DNA from: Acidisoma silvae
GTDB taxonomy: Bacteria > Pseudomonadota > Alphaproteobacteria > Acetobacterales > Acetobacteraceae
Assembly: GCF_020618775.1 (NCBI RefSeq)
Contig: NZ_JAESVB010000006.1
Coordinates: 186,001 to 250,000 of the forward strand
Direction of reading: 5' to 3'
DNA: 64,000 nucleotides
Shown piece after piece: positions 9,435 to 17,901 of this stretch. Within the stretch, counting starts at the first letter, position 1, and each line of letters starts with the position of its first letter. The notes under the pieces are model-generated. The model ran no database searches and was not told the DNA's origin. It saw only the letters and a program-made list of their open reading frames with translations. The position numbers and the translations under genes were made by a program.

Positions 9435-10928
9435 TCAATCGGCCGCTGCGGCCGTTGTCGGCGCGGATGACGGCGGCGTATGGGTGCGGCGGATCGCCTC
9501 TTCCACGCCCGCCGCCCAGGAGGGATCGGCCTGGCGGAAATGCTCCAGCTGCCGGTCGATGATCGGGCGCGGCACGCCCTGCATGGCGGCGGCGATATTG
9601 CTGAAGAAGCGCTGCTTCTGCGCCGCGTCGAACATCCGATAGAGATTGCCGGGCTGGGTATAGTCGTCATTGCCGTCGCGATGGTTATAGCGGTCGGCAT
9701 TGCCATCGATGCGCAGCGGCGGCTCCTTCGCGCGCGCGTCCTCCACCGGCCCGCCAAAGGAATTCGGCTCGTAATAGGCGTCCGTACCCTTCGGCGCGTC
9801 GAAGCGCATGGACCCGTCGGCGTGGTAGGTATGCACCGCCGTCTTCGGCTTGTTCACCGGCAGCGCCTCGTAATGCGTACCGACGCGATAGCGATGCGCG
9901 TCCGCATAGGAGAAGATGCGGCTTTGCAGCACCTTGTCCGGTGAGAAGCCGATGCCGCGCACGATATTGGACGGCGAGAAGGATGCCTGCTCAATCTCGG
10001 CGAAATAGTGATCGGGATTGCGGTTGAGTTCGAAGACGCCGACATCGATCAGCGGATAGTCGCCATGCGGCCAGACCTTGGTCAGGTCGAAGGGATTATA
10101 TGGTGTCTTGTCCGCATCGGCTTCGGGCATGATCTGCACCTTGAAGTCCCATTGCGGGAATTCGCCGCGCTCGATGGCGTCGTACAGGTCACGCTGCGAG
10201 CTTTCGCGGTCATTGGCGATGACCTGATTGGCTTCCTCGTTCGTCCAATGCCGATGGCCCTGGCGGGTCTTGAAGTGAAACTTCACCCAGTAGCGCTCGC
10301 CGGCATCGTTCCAGAAGCTGTAGGTGTGGCTGCCATAGCCGTTGATATGGCGATAGTCGGTCGGCAGGCCGCGATCGCTCATCAGGATCGCCACCTGATG
10401 CAGGCTTTCCGGGCTCAATGACCAGTAATCCCACATTGCGGTCGGCGAGCGCATATTGGTGCGCGGATGCCGCTTCTGGGTATGGATGAAGTCTGGGAAT
10501 TTCACCGGGTCGCGGATGAAGAAGACCGGCGTGTTATTGCCGACGACATCCCAGTTGCCGGCATCGGTGTAGAATTTCAGCGCATAGCCGCGCACGTCGC
10601 GCTCGGCATCCGCCGCACCCCGCTCACCGGCGACGGTCGAGAAGCGCAGCAGCATCTCGGTCTTCTTGCCGATCTCAGCAAAGATCGACGCATTGGTGTA
10701 TTTGGTGATGTCATGCGTCACCGTGAAGGTGCCGAAGGCACCGGACCCTTTTGCATGGACCACACGCTCGGGGATGCGCTCACGGTTCTGATGCGCCAGC
10801 TTTTCCAGCAGCAGATAATCTTGCAGCAGCAGCGGACCGCGCGGCCCAGCGGTCACGCTGTTCTGATTGTCGGGCACCGGCGTGCCGGCGGTACTGGTGA
10901 GGGTCGGGCGGGTCAGATGGTCGGCCAT
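9435..10928 (-). CDS. katA: Monofunctional haem catalase (small-subunit type)
   Basis: Decomposes hydrogen peroxide to water and oxygen in the cytoplasm. Landmarks of the family are intact: the distal His in [13 protein letters not shown] (His58), the distal Asn in [13 protein letters not shown] (about 131-132), and the proximal haem-ligand Tyr in [14 protein letters not shown] (about 340). The 497 residues and absence of a C-terminal flavodoxin-like domain place it with small-subunit catalases. The ATG at 10928 is chosen over an upstream frame opening because AGAGG lies 5 bases before it and [11 protein letters not shown] is a normal start for this family. An OxyR-type site lies about 90 bases upstream, consistent with peroxide induction. 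The symbol is by family only. Confidence 0.95.
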   Translation of the reverse strand: MADHLTRPTLTSTAGTPVPDNQNSVTAGPRGPLLLQDYLLLEKLAHQNRERIPERVVHAKGSGAFGTFTVTHDITKYTNASIFAEIGKKTEMLLRFSTVAGERGAADAERDVRGYALKFYTDAGNWDVVGNNTPVFFIRDPVKFPDFIHTQKRHPRTNMRSPTAMWDYWSLSPESLHQVAILMSDRGLPTDYRHINGYGSHTYSFWNDAGERYWVKFHFKTRQGHRHWTNEEANQVIANDRESSQRDLYDAIERGEFPQWDFKVQIMPEADADKTPYNPFDLTKVWPHGDYPLIDVGVFELNRNPDHYFAEIEQASFSPSNIVRGIGFSPDKVLQSRIFSYADAHRYRVGTHYEALPVNKPKTAVHTYHADGSMRFDAPKGTDAYYEPNSFGGPVEDARAKEPPLRIDGNADRYNHRDGNDDYTQPGNLYRMFDAAQKQRFFSNIAAAMQGVPRPIIDRQLEHFRQADPSWAAGVEEAIRRTHTPPSSAPTTAAAAD

Positions 10929-11014
10929 GGGAACCTCTTGGCGTGTTAGCTTGCGTGACAACCGGTCTACGCCCCCGGAGAGCGATCGGTAAAATTCATT
11001 CTTTCAACGAGTTC

Positions 11015-11031
11015 GATAGATAAAATCTATC
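11015..11031. promoter_or_regulatory. OxyR-type binding site upstream of catalase
   Basis: GATAGATAAAATCTATC is a perfect 7-3-7 palindrome and fits the published OxyR half-site ATAGntnnnanCTAT at every fixed position. It lies 87 bases upstream of the catalase ATG. A second full ATAG-N7-CTAT unit in phase is not evident on either side. No oxyR gene is in this window. Confidence 0.65.
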
Positions 11032-11154
11032 ATTGCGAGCCGACGGCCCACGCGGCGGCACGATCACGGGGGACCGCCTCTGTTCGTACAACAAATTGGG
11101 GGCATGTGATGCCCGGGGGCTTCCCACCTCGACGGCACACACCAAATGCGCTAC

Positions 11155-11174
11155 CGCTGACCGATCGGTCAGCG
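11155..11174. promoter_or_regulatory. Perfect 20-bp palindrome, TetR-style operator candidate
   Basis: CGCTGACCGATCGGTCAGCG is identical to its reverse complement over all 20 bases. TGACCGATCGGTCA cores are common among operators of TetR-family repressors of efflux pumps (family knowledge). It lies about 190 bases upstream of the EmrA-type start. The regulator itself is not encoded nearby. Confidence 0.55.
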
Positions 11175-11364
11175 ATAGGCTCTCCGACTGCCAAGCGGCT
11201 GAACCTTTGGCATCACCAGGATAAACGGCGGCTTATGGCGCATCCCAACGCAGTCGGCTTCGGCCTTCTTCCCATGCCGGCGAGCGATGGCCCGCCCATC
11301 CTGGGCCAATTTGAGACCCCATTCGGAGGCTCCGTCCTCTGCCAGCAGGGAGTGCAGAGTTAAC

Positions 11365-12663
11365 GTGAGCGGCAGTTCTGATCAGTCCGGCGCCCCCGCC
11401 GGCCATACCATCGTCAATAGCGGCGGCAGCCAGGTTATCCCGGCCAGCGGCTATGCCGGCAACACCACCGTCAATGCTGGCGGCACGCAGATCGTCTCCG
11501 GCGGTGGCCAGGCGGAGCAAAAACCCGAGCAGAAGCCCGAGGCGCAGAAACCCGCTGCCCCGCCGCCCAAGCGCCGCAAAATCCTGCCGCGCGTGATCTT
11601 CCTCCTGGTCATCATCGTCGTCGCCATCGCGGCCGTGTTTTACTGGTGGTCGAACCGTAACCTGATCGACACGGATGACGCTTTCACGGACGGCCGCGCC
11701 ATTACCATCGCGCCACGCGTCTCCGGACAGGTCGTCAAACTTTTCGTGAACGACAATGAGCTTCTGAAAAAAGGCCAGCCGATCATTCAGCTCGATCCGC
11801 GTGACTTCCAGGCGGCGGTCGACAAGGCCGAAGGCCAGTTGGAGCAGGATCAGGGCCAGTTGAACGCGGCGCAGATTGCCTATGACAAGGCAAAGGTGAC
11901 CTATCCGGCGGACCTGCTGCAAGCGCAGGGCAATCTGGAAGTGGCGCAAGCCAATCTGCTCAATGCGCAGCGCGATTACCGCCGCCAGCATGCCGTTTCG
12001 GCGGCGGCGACGACGCAACAGCAGGTCGATCAGGCGACAGCCGGTCTCGGCCAGGGCGAAGGCCAGCTCAAGCAGGCGCAGGGCCAGTTGCAGACGGCGC
12101 AGTTAGTACAGGAGAATATCGATACCGCCGCCGCCCAGGTGAAGCAGTTGCAGGGCCTTGTGCATAACGCCCAGGCGTCGCTGGATCAGGCCAAGCTCAA
12201 CCTCTCCTACACAACCGTCCGCGCGCCGCAGGACGGCTGGGTGACGCAGCGCAATGTCGAGGCCGGCTATTACCTGTCGGCCGGCCAGTCGATCATGAGC
12301 CTTGTCGTGCCTGAAGTCTGGATCACCGCCAATTTCAAGGAAACCCAGTTGGCGCGCATGCTGCCGGGACAGGCGGTCGATATCGTCGTCGATGCCTATC
12401 CGGGCCTGCATCTGACGGGCCATGTCGATAGCGTGCAGATGGGCTCGGGCAGTCGCTTCAGCGCATTCCCGGCTGAAAACGCGACCGGCAATTTCGTGAA
12501 GATCGTGCAGCGCGTGCCGGTAAAGATCATCATCGATCACGGGCTTAACCCGAAAATTCCGCTGCCTCTGGGCCTGTCGGTCGAACCCAGCGTCGATGTC
12601 ACGAAAACGGTGACTGACGGCAATGCGCCGGGCGTCGAAAACGAAGTTCCGCCCAATCAATGA
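11365..12663 (+). CDS. emrA: EmrA/HlyD-type efflux membrane-fusion protein with AIDA-like N-terminus
   Basis: Periplasmic adaptor that links the inner-membrane DHA2 pump to an outer-membrane channel. From the GTG at 11365: residues 1-50 hold two AIDA-like repeats (HTIVNSGGSQVIPASG, NTTVNAGGTQIVSGGG), then a Lys/Pro/Glu linker, a positively charged stretch (PPKRRKILPR), one membrane segment (about 75-95), the biotinyl-lipoyl-like segment (DAFTDGRAITIAPRVSGQVVKLFVNDNELLKKGQ), a long coiled coil, and the C-terminal barrel (NLSYTTVRAPQDGWVTQRNVEAG; WITANFKETQLARMLPGQ). GGGAG lies upstream of the GTG; an ATG at 11287 is an alternative start. The stop overlaps the start of the pump gene, showing translational coupling. 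The N-terminal repeats are unusual for this family. Confidence 0.88.
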   Translation: MSGSSDQSGAPAGHTIVNSGGSQVIPASGYAGNTTVNAGGTQIVSGGGQAEQKPEQKPEAQKPAAPPPKRRKILPRVIFLLVIIVVAIAAVFYWWSNRNLIDTDDAFTDGRAITIAPRVSGQVVKLFVNDNELLKKGQPIIQLDPRDFQAAVDKAEGQLEQDQGQLNAAQIAYDKAKVTYPADLLQAQGNLEVAQANLLNAQRDYRRQHAVSAAATTQQQVDQATAGLGQGEGQLKQAQGQLQTAQLVQENIDTAAAQVKQLQGLVHNAQASLDQAKLNLSYTTVRAPQDGWVTQRNVEAGYYLSAGQSIMSLVVPEVWITANFKETQLARMLPGQAVDIVVDAYPGLHLTGHVDSVQMGSGSRFSAFPAENATGNFVKIVQRVPVKIIIDHGLNPKIPLPLGLSVEPSVDVTKTVTDGNAPGVENEVPPNQ

Positions 12664-14258
12664 GCGGAACCGCCGCCCATCAGGCTGAGGACGCCGCCTG
12701 GCGTCCGAAGTCCAATCCTTGGCTGATCGCGGTCGTCGTGACGCTCGCGGCCTTCATGGAGATTCTCGACACCACCATCGTCAATGTGTCGCTGCCGCAT
12801 ATCGCGGGCTCGGTTTCGGCGAGTTATGACGACGCGACCTGGACGCTGACCTCCTATCTGGTGGCGAACGGCATCGTTCTGCCCATTTCAGGCTTCATCG
12901 GCCGGGTCATCGGCCGCAAACGCTATTTCCTGATCTGCATCGCCGGTTTCGTGGTCTGTTCCTTCCTGTGCGGCACGGCGACGTCGCTGGGCCAAATGGT
13001 GGTCTTCCGCCTGATGCAGGGCTTTTTCGGCGGCGGATTGCAGCCGAATCAGCAGGCGATCATTCTGGATACCTTCGAGCCCAAGAAGCGCGGCGCGGCC
13101 TTCGGCGTCGTTGCCATCGCCGTGATTTTCGCCCCGGCCATCGGCCCAACCCTGGGCGGCATCCTGACCGACAGCTATTCCTGGCGCTGGATCTTCTGGA
13201 TCAATATTCCCGTCGGCATGTTCGCCTTCTTCGCCGTCATGACCATGGTGGAAGACCCGCCATGGGTGAAGCGCGACAAGGCGCGGGTCGGCGATACCGA
13301 CTGGATCGGCCTGACGCTGATCGCCCTCGGTATCGGCTGTCTCCAGGTCATGATGGATCGCGGCGAGGACGAGGACTGGTTCAGTTCCGGCTTCATCGTG
13401 ATGATGGCGGCTTTCGCGGCCGTCGGCATCATCGGCGCCATCGTCTGGCTGACGACGACGGACAAGCCCATCGTGCGGCTCAGCGTCTTCAAGGATCGTA
13501 ATTTCGCGATCGGCACGGTGATGATCACCGGCGTCGGCGCTGTGCTGTATTCCGGTGCCGTTCTGGTGCCGCAGCTGGCCCAGCAGCAATTAGGCTATAC
13601 CGCGACCTGGGCAGGATTGATCCTGTCGCCGGGCGCGGTCGCCATCGTCGTGCTCATTCCGCTCGTCGGCAAGTTCCTGCTGCCCAATGTGCAGACGCGG
13701 CTGCTCATAGCTTTCGGATTCCTGCTGATCGGCCTGTCCTATTTCTATTCCAGCCTGATCGTGGTGCCGACCATCAACTTCGGGAATCTCGTTGTCGCGC
13801 GCATCTTCCAGGTGCTTGGCCTCGCCTTCCTGTTCGTGCCCGTCAGCACCATTTCCTATACAACCTTACCGCGATCCTTGAATAATGACGCCAGTTCGCT
13901 TTTCGTCATGCTGCGCAATATCGCGGGCTCTATCGGTATTTCGCTCGCGACGGCCGGCGTGACCGAACGCACTCAGACGCATATGGCCTATCTGCAACAT
14001 TATATGACGCCGCTTTGGGCGCCTTATGCCCAGCTTCAGCAGCAGTTACGCGGTGCGATGACCAGCCTCGGCTATGTCTCCGGCCAGATATCGCAGCTGC
14101 TGCCGGCACAGATCAATGAGATGTTCATCAAGCAGGCCTCGATGCTCGCCTATCGCGATCTCTTCGTCTATTGCGGCGTCGCAGCATTTTGCGTCATTCC
14201 GCTCGCTTTCCTGTTTTCGCCGAGCAAGGGCGGTGGCCGTGGCGGCGGCGGGCATTAA
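12660..14258 (+). CDS. emrB: EmrB/QacA-family (DHA2) drug efflux transporter
   Basis: A 14-helix major facilitator that exports hydrophobic drugs with proton exchange, working with the adjacent adaptor and an outer-membrane channel encoded elsewhere. The 532-residue protein shows the DHA2 motif MEILDTTIVNVSLPHI in helix 1, motif A-like GRVIGRKRYF between helices 2 and 3, and motif C-like GPTLGGILTDSYSWRWIFWINIPVG after helix 5. The C-terminus is Gly-rich. The ATG overlaps the emrA stop by four bases (ATGA). The substrate cannot be read from sequence. Symbol by family. Confidence 0.92.
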   Translation: MSGTAAHQAEDAAWRPKSNPWLIAVVVTLAAFMEILDTTIVNVSLPHIAGSVSASYDDATWTLTSYLVANGIVLPISGFIGRVIGRKRYFLICIAGFVVCSFLCGTATSLGQMVVFRLMQGFFGGGLQPNQQAIILDTFEPKKRGAAFGVVAIAVIFAPAIGPTLGGILTDSYSWRWIFWINIPVGMFAFFAVMTMVEDPPWVKRDKARVGDTDWIGLTLIALGIGCLQVMMDRGEDEDWFSSGFIVMMAAFAAVGIIGAIVWLTTTDKPIVRLSVFKDRNFAIGTVMITGVGAVLYSGAVLVPQLAQQQLGYTATWAGLILSPGAVAIVVLIPLVGKFLLPNVQTRLLIAFGFLLIGLSYFYSSLIVVPTINFGNLVVARIFQVLGLAFLFVPVSTISYTTLPRSLNNDASSLFVMLRNIAGSIGISLATAGVTERTQTHMAYLQHYMTPLWAPYAQLQQQLRGAMTSLGYVSGQISQLLPAQINEMFIKQASMLAYRDLFVYCGVAAFCVIPLAFLFSPSKGGGRGGGGH

Positions 14259-14282
14259 CCCGCCGCGACCAAAACGGGCGCG

Positions 14283-15023
14283 TCAGGCCAGGGTCACGTC
14301 CAACAGATCGGCGCGCGACTTGGCGAGCGGACGCGCCAGCGTATCGGCATAGGCGGCGCGGATCTGGGTAATGACGGGCCGCTTGAGATTGGCGAGATGG
14401 GTCGCCTTATCCGTCCAGCGCTCGATCTGCACGAGACCGTCCGGGTTTGATACGCTTTTGTAAAGGTCGAAGGAAACATTGCCCGGCGCCTGCCGGAAGG
14501 TCGGCAAAAGCGGCGTCACGCGCTCGATCAAGGTGTCGCGCATGCCGGGCTTGACCAGAATATTCACCAGCACAGTCGCGGTCGCACCGGCCTGGTCCGG
14601 CACCGCCCAGACGGCGCCCGTGCCGGCGGTGGCGGGTTGCAGAAATTCATGGCCGATCGGGCCGCTGAGATCGGTCTTGGCCGCCGCGTGCATGGCGAGC
14701 AGCGCCGGTCGCTTCATATGGACGGAATAGGCCGCCGCATCCTGCCACTGCTCCAAAACGATGAGCGTGTCGGGGCTGCCGATCTTCTGAAAGATATTGA
14801 AACCGATATTGCCCGGTGCCGACCGCGCATCGACGGCATTGGCCCGCAGGGCGGCCAGGAAATGCGTCATGGCCTGCGGCTTCACTTGCAGGGTCGCCAT
14901 GTTTTCGAAAATGCCGCCCTGCGACAGGGATTGCGCGAAGGCTTTTCCGCCGACAGCGGCGGCCGCTCCGGCCATGGCTGCGACTTGCAGCAGAGAACGT
15001 CGGGATAAAGCGAGGGAGGACAT
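14283..15023 (-). CDS. Tat-exported protein with two ABM (quinol monooxygenase-like) domains
   Basis: The ATG at 15023 has AGGA upstream and starts a clear Tat signal, SRRSLLQVAAMAGAAAAVGG, with a likely cut after KAFAQ. Two copies of an antibiotic-biosynthesis-monooxygenase (YgiN-like) domain follow: about 45-130 (ATLQVKPQAMTHFLAALRA, NIGFNIFQKIGSPDTLIVLEQW) and about 150-240 (VNILVKPGMRDTLIERVTP, NVSFDLYKSVSNPDGLVQIERW). Such ferredoxin-like domains often act on quinones without a cofactor, but many members have no known activity. Export and tandem duplication are less usual; single-domain members are mostly cytoplasmic dimers. Downstream of and convergent with emrB. Confidence 0.75.
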   Translation of the reverse strand: MSSLALSRRSLLQVAAMAGAAAAVGGKAFAQSLSQGGIFENMATLQVKPQAMTHFLAALRANAVDARSAPGNIGFNIFQKIGSPDTLIVLEQWQDAAAYSVHMKRPALLAMHAAAKTDLSGPIGHEFLQPATAGTGAVWAVPDQAGATATVLVNILVKPGMRDTLIERVTPLLPTFRQAPGNVSFDLYKSVSNPDGLVQIERWTDKATHLANLKRPVITQIRAAYADTLARPLAKSRADLLDVTLA

Positions 15024-15327
15024 GGCAATTCCTGTCAATGACGGGCGCCCGAGTGGCGGGCGCGCTGCCACCGTGATCGCCCCCGCAAACTTACCGACCG
15101 CAGGCCTCACCATTAACAAAGGTCAATCTTATCAAAACCATAAATCCCAGATCGGCCCTTTTTTCCACCCTTTGCCCGATGATGCAGTGTCCATCAGGTT
15201 GTTTGCGCAATAAGCCGGCGGCGGTTCTCGGCCACGGGACAAGTGACAGACAGCTGAGGGGTCGCAGATAAATCTGTGACGCTCCTCTTTCGAAGATCGC
15301 CCGCATGCTGTTTATGCTGGACCGGCA
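15024..15327. other. Intergenic region before AI-2E permease
   Basis: About 300 bases between divergent genes with no credible ORF. It contains a hairpin at 15261-15280, GTCGCAGA-TAAA-TCTGTGAC (8-bp arms with one G-T pair), which could be an operator or leader structure for the permease gene. Nothing else stands out. Confidence 0.4.
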
Positions 15328-16410
15328 ATGACCCAGACACCCGCCGCCATGCCGCCCCTTCACGATAGCAGCCGCCCGCAGCGCGTCGCCCTGGGCGCGC
15401 TCGCGCTGGGCCTGCTGCTGCTCGGCCTCTATACGCTGCGGGAGTTTCTGTCCGCCCTCGCCTGGGCAGCCATTTTCGCGATCGCGCTGTGGCCGCTCTA
15501 TGCCAAGCTAATCCGCCGCTTCGGCACCGGACGGCATAACATTCTGCTGCCGGCCGCCTTTACCTTCGCCGTGGCGCTGGTCTTCATCGCGCCTATCGGC
15601 CTGGTCGGCATCCAGCTGGCCCATCAGGCCGATAGCGCCACCGATTGGCTGCATGACGTACAGCAGAACGGCATTACCGAACCTGCCTTTATCCAGAAAC
15701 TGCCTTTCGGCCAGGACGAGGTCGATAGCTGGTGGCAGGAGAATCTGGGCGACCCGGGCGGCGCACGAAAACTGGTGCAACGCACGGCCGGCGGCCGCGT
15801 CGCCCATTTCAGCCGCACGCTGGGCGAAGCGCTGGTCCATCGGGTCACCGCCTTCGTCTTCACGCTGCTGACGCTGTTTTTCCTGTTCAAGAACGGCACA
15901 ACCTTAACCCGGCAGGCTCGGCGCGCGGCGATCAAGGCATTTGGCCCGGGCGGCGAGCGGATCGGCCAGCAGATCATCGCCTCCATCCACGGCACGGTGA
16001 ACGGTCTGGTGCTGGTGGGCCTGGGGGAAGGTCTGCTGCTCGGCGTCGTCTATGCCATTGCCGGCGTGCCGCAGGCGACAGTCTTCGGCCTGCTGACGGC
16101 CATCGCCGCCATGGTGCCTTTCGCCGCGCCGGTCATATTCCTGATCGTGGCCCTGCTGCTGCTGGCCCAGGGAGCGATCGTCTGGGCCGCCGTCGTCGTT
16201 GGCTGCGGCTTTCTGGTCACCTTCATCGCGGACCATTTCATCCGCCCGGTGCTGATCGGCGGCACCACCAAACTCCCCTTCCTTTGGGTGCTGCTGGGCA
16301 TTCTGGGCGGCGTTGAGGTCTGGGGACTAATCGGCCTGTTCTTCGGCCCCGCCATCATGGCGGCGCTGATCCTGCTGTGGCGGGAATGGGTGGGCGAAGG
16401 GCCGGTCTAA
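15328..16410 (+). CDS. AI-2E family transporter (PerM/TqsA-like)
   Basis: A 360-residue polytopic membrane protein of the AI-2E transporter family. Predicted helices include about 17-52 (two close segments), 70-90, 160-180, 215-275 and 300-345. The family signature region GEGLLLGVVYAIAGVPQATVFGLLTAIAAMVPFAAP and the C-terminal TKLPFLWVLLGILGGVEVWGLIGLFFGPAIMA are present. Members export autoinducer-2 or exchange sodium or protons, so the substrate is open. The gene stands alone and converges on the amidase gene with a 21-base gap. Confidence 0.85.
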   Translation: MTQTPAAMPPLHDSSRPQRVALGALALGLLLLGLYTLREFLSALAWAAIFAIALWPLYAKLIRRFGTGRHNILLPAAFTFAVALVFIAPIGLVGIQLAHQADSATDWLHDVQQNGITEPAFIQKLPFGQDEVDSWWQENLGDPGGARKLVQRTAGGRVAHFSRTLGEALVHRVTAFVFTLLTLFFLFKNGTTLTRQARRAAIKAFGPGGERIGQQIIASIHGTVNGLVLVGLGEGLLLGVVYAIAGVPQATVFGLLTAIAAMVPFAAPVIFLIVALLLLAQGAIVWAAVVVGCGFLVTFIADHFIRPVLIGGTTKLPFLWVLLGILGGVEVWGLIGLFFGPAIMAALILLWREWVGEGPV

Positions 16411-16431
16411 GCCCCTCGCCCAGCATCTTTA

Positions 16432-17835
16432 TCACCCCAGCGCGGGGTGGCGCTTGTGCCAATCGGTCGCCTGCTGAAAGGCTTCTGCCGCCTGCAGCAG
16501 CACGGGCTCGGCGCAATGGCCGGCCACGAACTGGAAGGCGACCGGCAGCCCGGCCTCGGTAAAGCCGCCCGGCAGCGTGATCGTCGGATGACCCGTCATG
16601 TCGAAGGGGCAGGTAAAGCCGAGCAGGCTGTTCATCAGCGACGCATCGGTGCCAAGCGACCCCATTTTGGCAAGCGTCGGCGCGGCGAAGCCCATGGCCG
16701 GAATCAGCAGCACATCCAGATCGGCCATCAGCGCATTCACCCGGCCGCGCAGATCCTCGCGGTTGAGCACGATGCGCTGATAGTCCAGACCCGAAATGCT
16801 GCGCCCGAGATCGATCAGACCGGACAGCGCCGGACCGTATTCGGCCTTGCGCGCCGGATAGGTGTCGCGATGGCAATAGGCCGTTTCCGCGCCGCAGAGC
16901 GGAAACCAATCCTGCACCGCCTGGGAGATATCGGGGAACACGACCTCGACCACCTCGGCGCCGAGGGATTTCATCACCGCCAGCGCGGCCTCGGCCACCG
17001 CCTTTGTCTTGGCATCGGCGGTTTCCGCGATCCAGGCGGCGGGATAGCCGATACGCAAGCCTTCAGCGCCGCCGTCCAGCGCCGCCATGTAATCCGGCAC
17101 CGGCGCCTGCAAGGCGGTTGGGTCATTGGCATCAGCCCCGGCGATGGCCGCCAGCATGGCCGCCGCATCGCGCGCGCTGCGCGTCATGGGCCCGACATGA
17201 TCGAGCGTCGCCGCCAGTTCGAAAACGCCGTAGCGGCTGACCCGGCCCCAGGTCGGCTTCAGGCCGGTCAGCCCATTGGCGGCGGAGGGAAAGCGGATCG
17301 ACCCGCCGGTATCGGACCCGAGCGAGCCGTAGCACAGCCCGGCGGCGGTGGCAGAGCCCGAGCCGCTGGAAGACGCGCCCGGCCAATAATCCGCATTCCA
17401 CGGGTTCTTGGGCGGCGTGATGGCGGGGTGATGATCGGCATAAGCGCTTTCCGTGAGCTGCAACTTGCCCAGAATAACGGCACCGGCCTCCTGTAGGCGC
17501 GTCACCACCGTCGCGTCCTCATCCGGCTTGAAATCGGCATAGATGGTCATGCCGGCGGCGGTCGGCACGCCTTTCATCCAGCACAAGTCCTTCACCGCGA
17601 TGGGCGCGCCATGCAGCGGCCCGCGAATTGTGCCGGCTGCGATCTCGGCATCCGCCCGCGCGGCCTGGGCCAGCGCAATTTCAGACGTAACAAGGGCAAA
17701 AGCGCCCAGCTTGCCGTCCAGCGCGGCGATCCGTTCCAGCATCGCTTCCGTCACCGCGACGGAGGTGATGTCGCCGGATTGGATACGTTTCGCGACGTCC
17801 GTCAGATCGAGATAGGCAAGATCACCCTGCGCCAT
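16432..17835 (-). CDS. Amidase signature family hydrolase
   Basis: Ser-cisSer-Lys amidohydrolase related to GatA and to aliphatic or aryl amidases. The triad is visible: Lys in PIAVKDLCWMKG (about 78), the cis-Ser in GASSSGSGSATAAG and the nucleophile in GSDTGGSIRFPSAANG (about 175). The 467 residues fit the family. No gatB or gatC is beside it, so it is probably not the tRNA amidotransferase subunit. It follows the FAD oxidoreductase gene by 66 bases on the same strand and could be the last gene of that operon; a role in processing an amide-containing substrate of the nearby transporter would be inference. The specific substrate is unknown. Confidence 0.85.
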   Translation of the reverse strand: MAQGDLAYLDLTDVAKRIQSGDITSVAVTEAMLERIAALDGKLGAFALVTSEIALAQAARADAEIAAGTIRGPLHGAPIAVKDLCWMKGVPTAAGMTIYADFKPDEDATVVTRLQEAGAVILGKLQLTESAYADHHPAITPPKNPWNADYWPGASSSGSGSATAAGLCYGSLGSDTGGSIRFPSAANGLTGLKPTWGRVSRYGVFELAATLDHVGPMTRSARDAAAMLAAIAGADANDPTALQAPVPDYMAALDGGAEGLRIGYPAAWIAETADAKTKAVAEAALAVMKSLGAEVVEVVFPDISQAVQDWFPLCGAETAYCHRDTYPARKAEYGPALSGLIDLGRSISGLDYQRIVLNREDLRGRVNALMADLDVLLIPAMGFAAPTLAKMGSLGTDASLMNSLLGFTCPFDMTGHPTITLPGGFTEAGLPVAFQFVAGHCAEPVLLQAAEAFQQATDWHKRHPALG

Positions 17836-17901
17836 TGTCCGCCTCTTTCCTGATTATTCCGATCCTGCCTTGCAGGAGCCGGGCCAAGCTTGACGTCTTT
17901 G

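Larger units (their letters stand above)
10929..11364. other. katA / emrA divergent regulatory region
   Basis: A 436-base gap with no convincing gene. It carries an OxyR core site close to katA (11015-11031), a GGGCAT/ATGCCC mini-hairpin near 11097-11112, and a perfect 20-bp palindrome (11155-11174) on the emrA side. A good sigma-70 promoter for emrA could not be placed with confidence. Confidence 0.6.
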
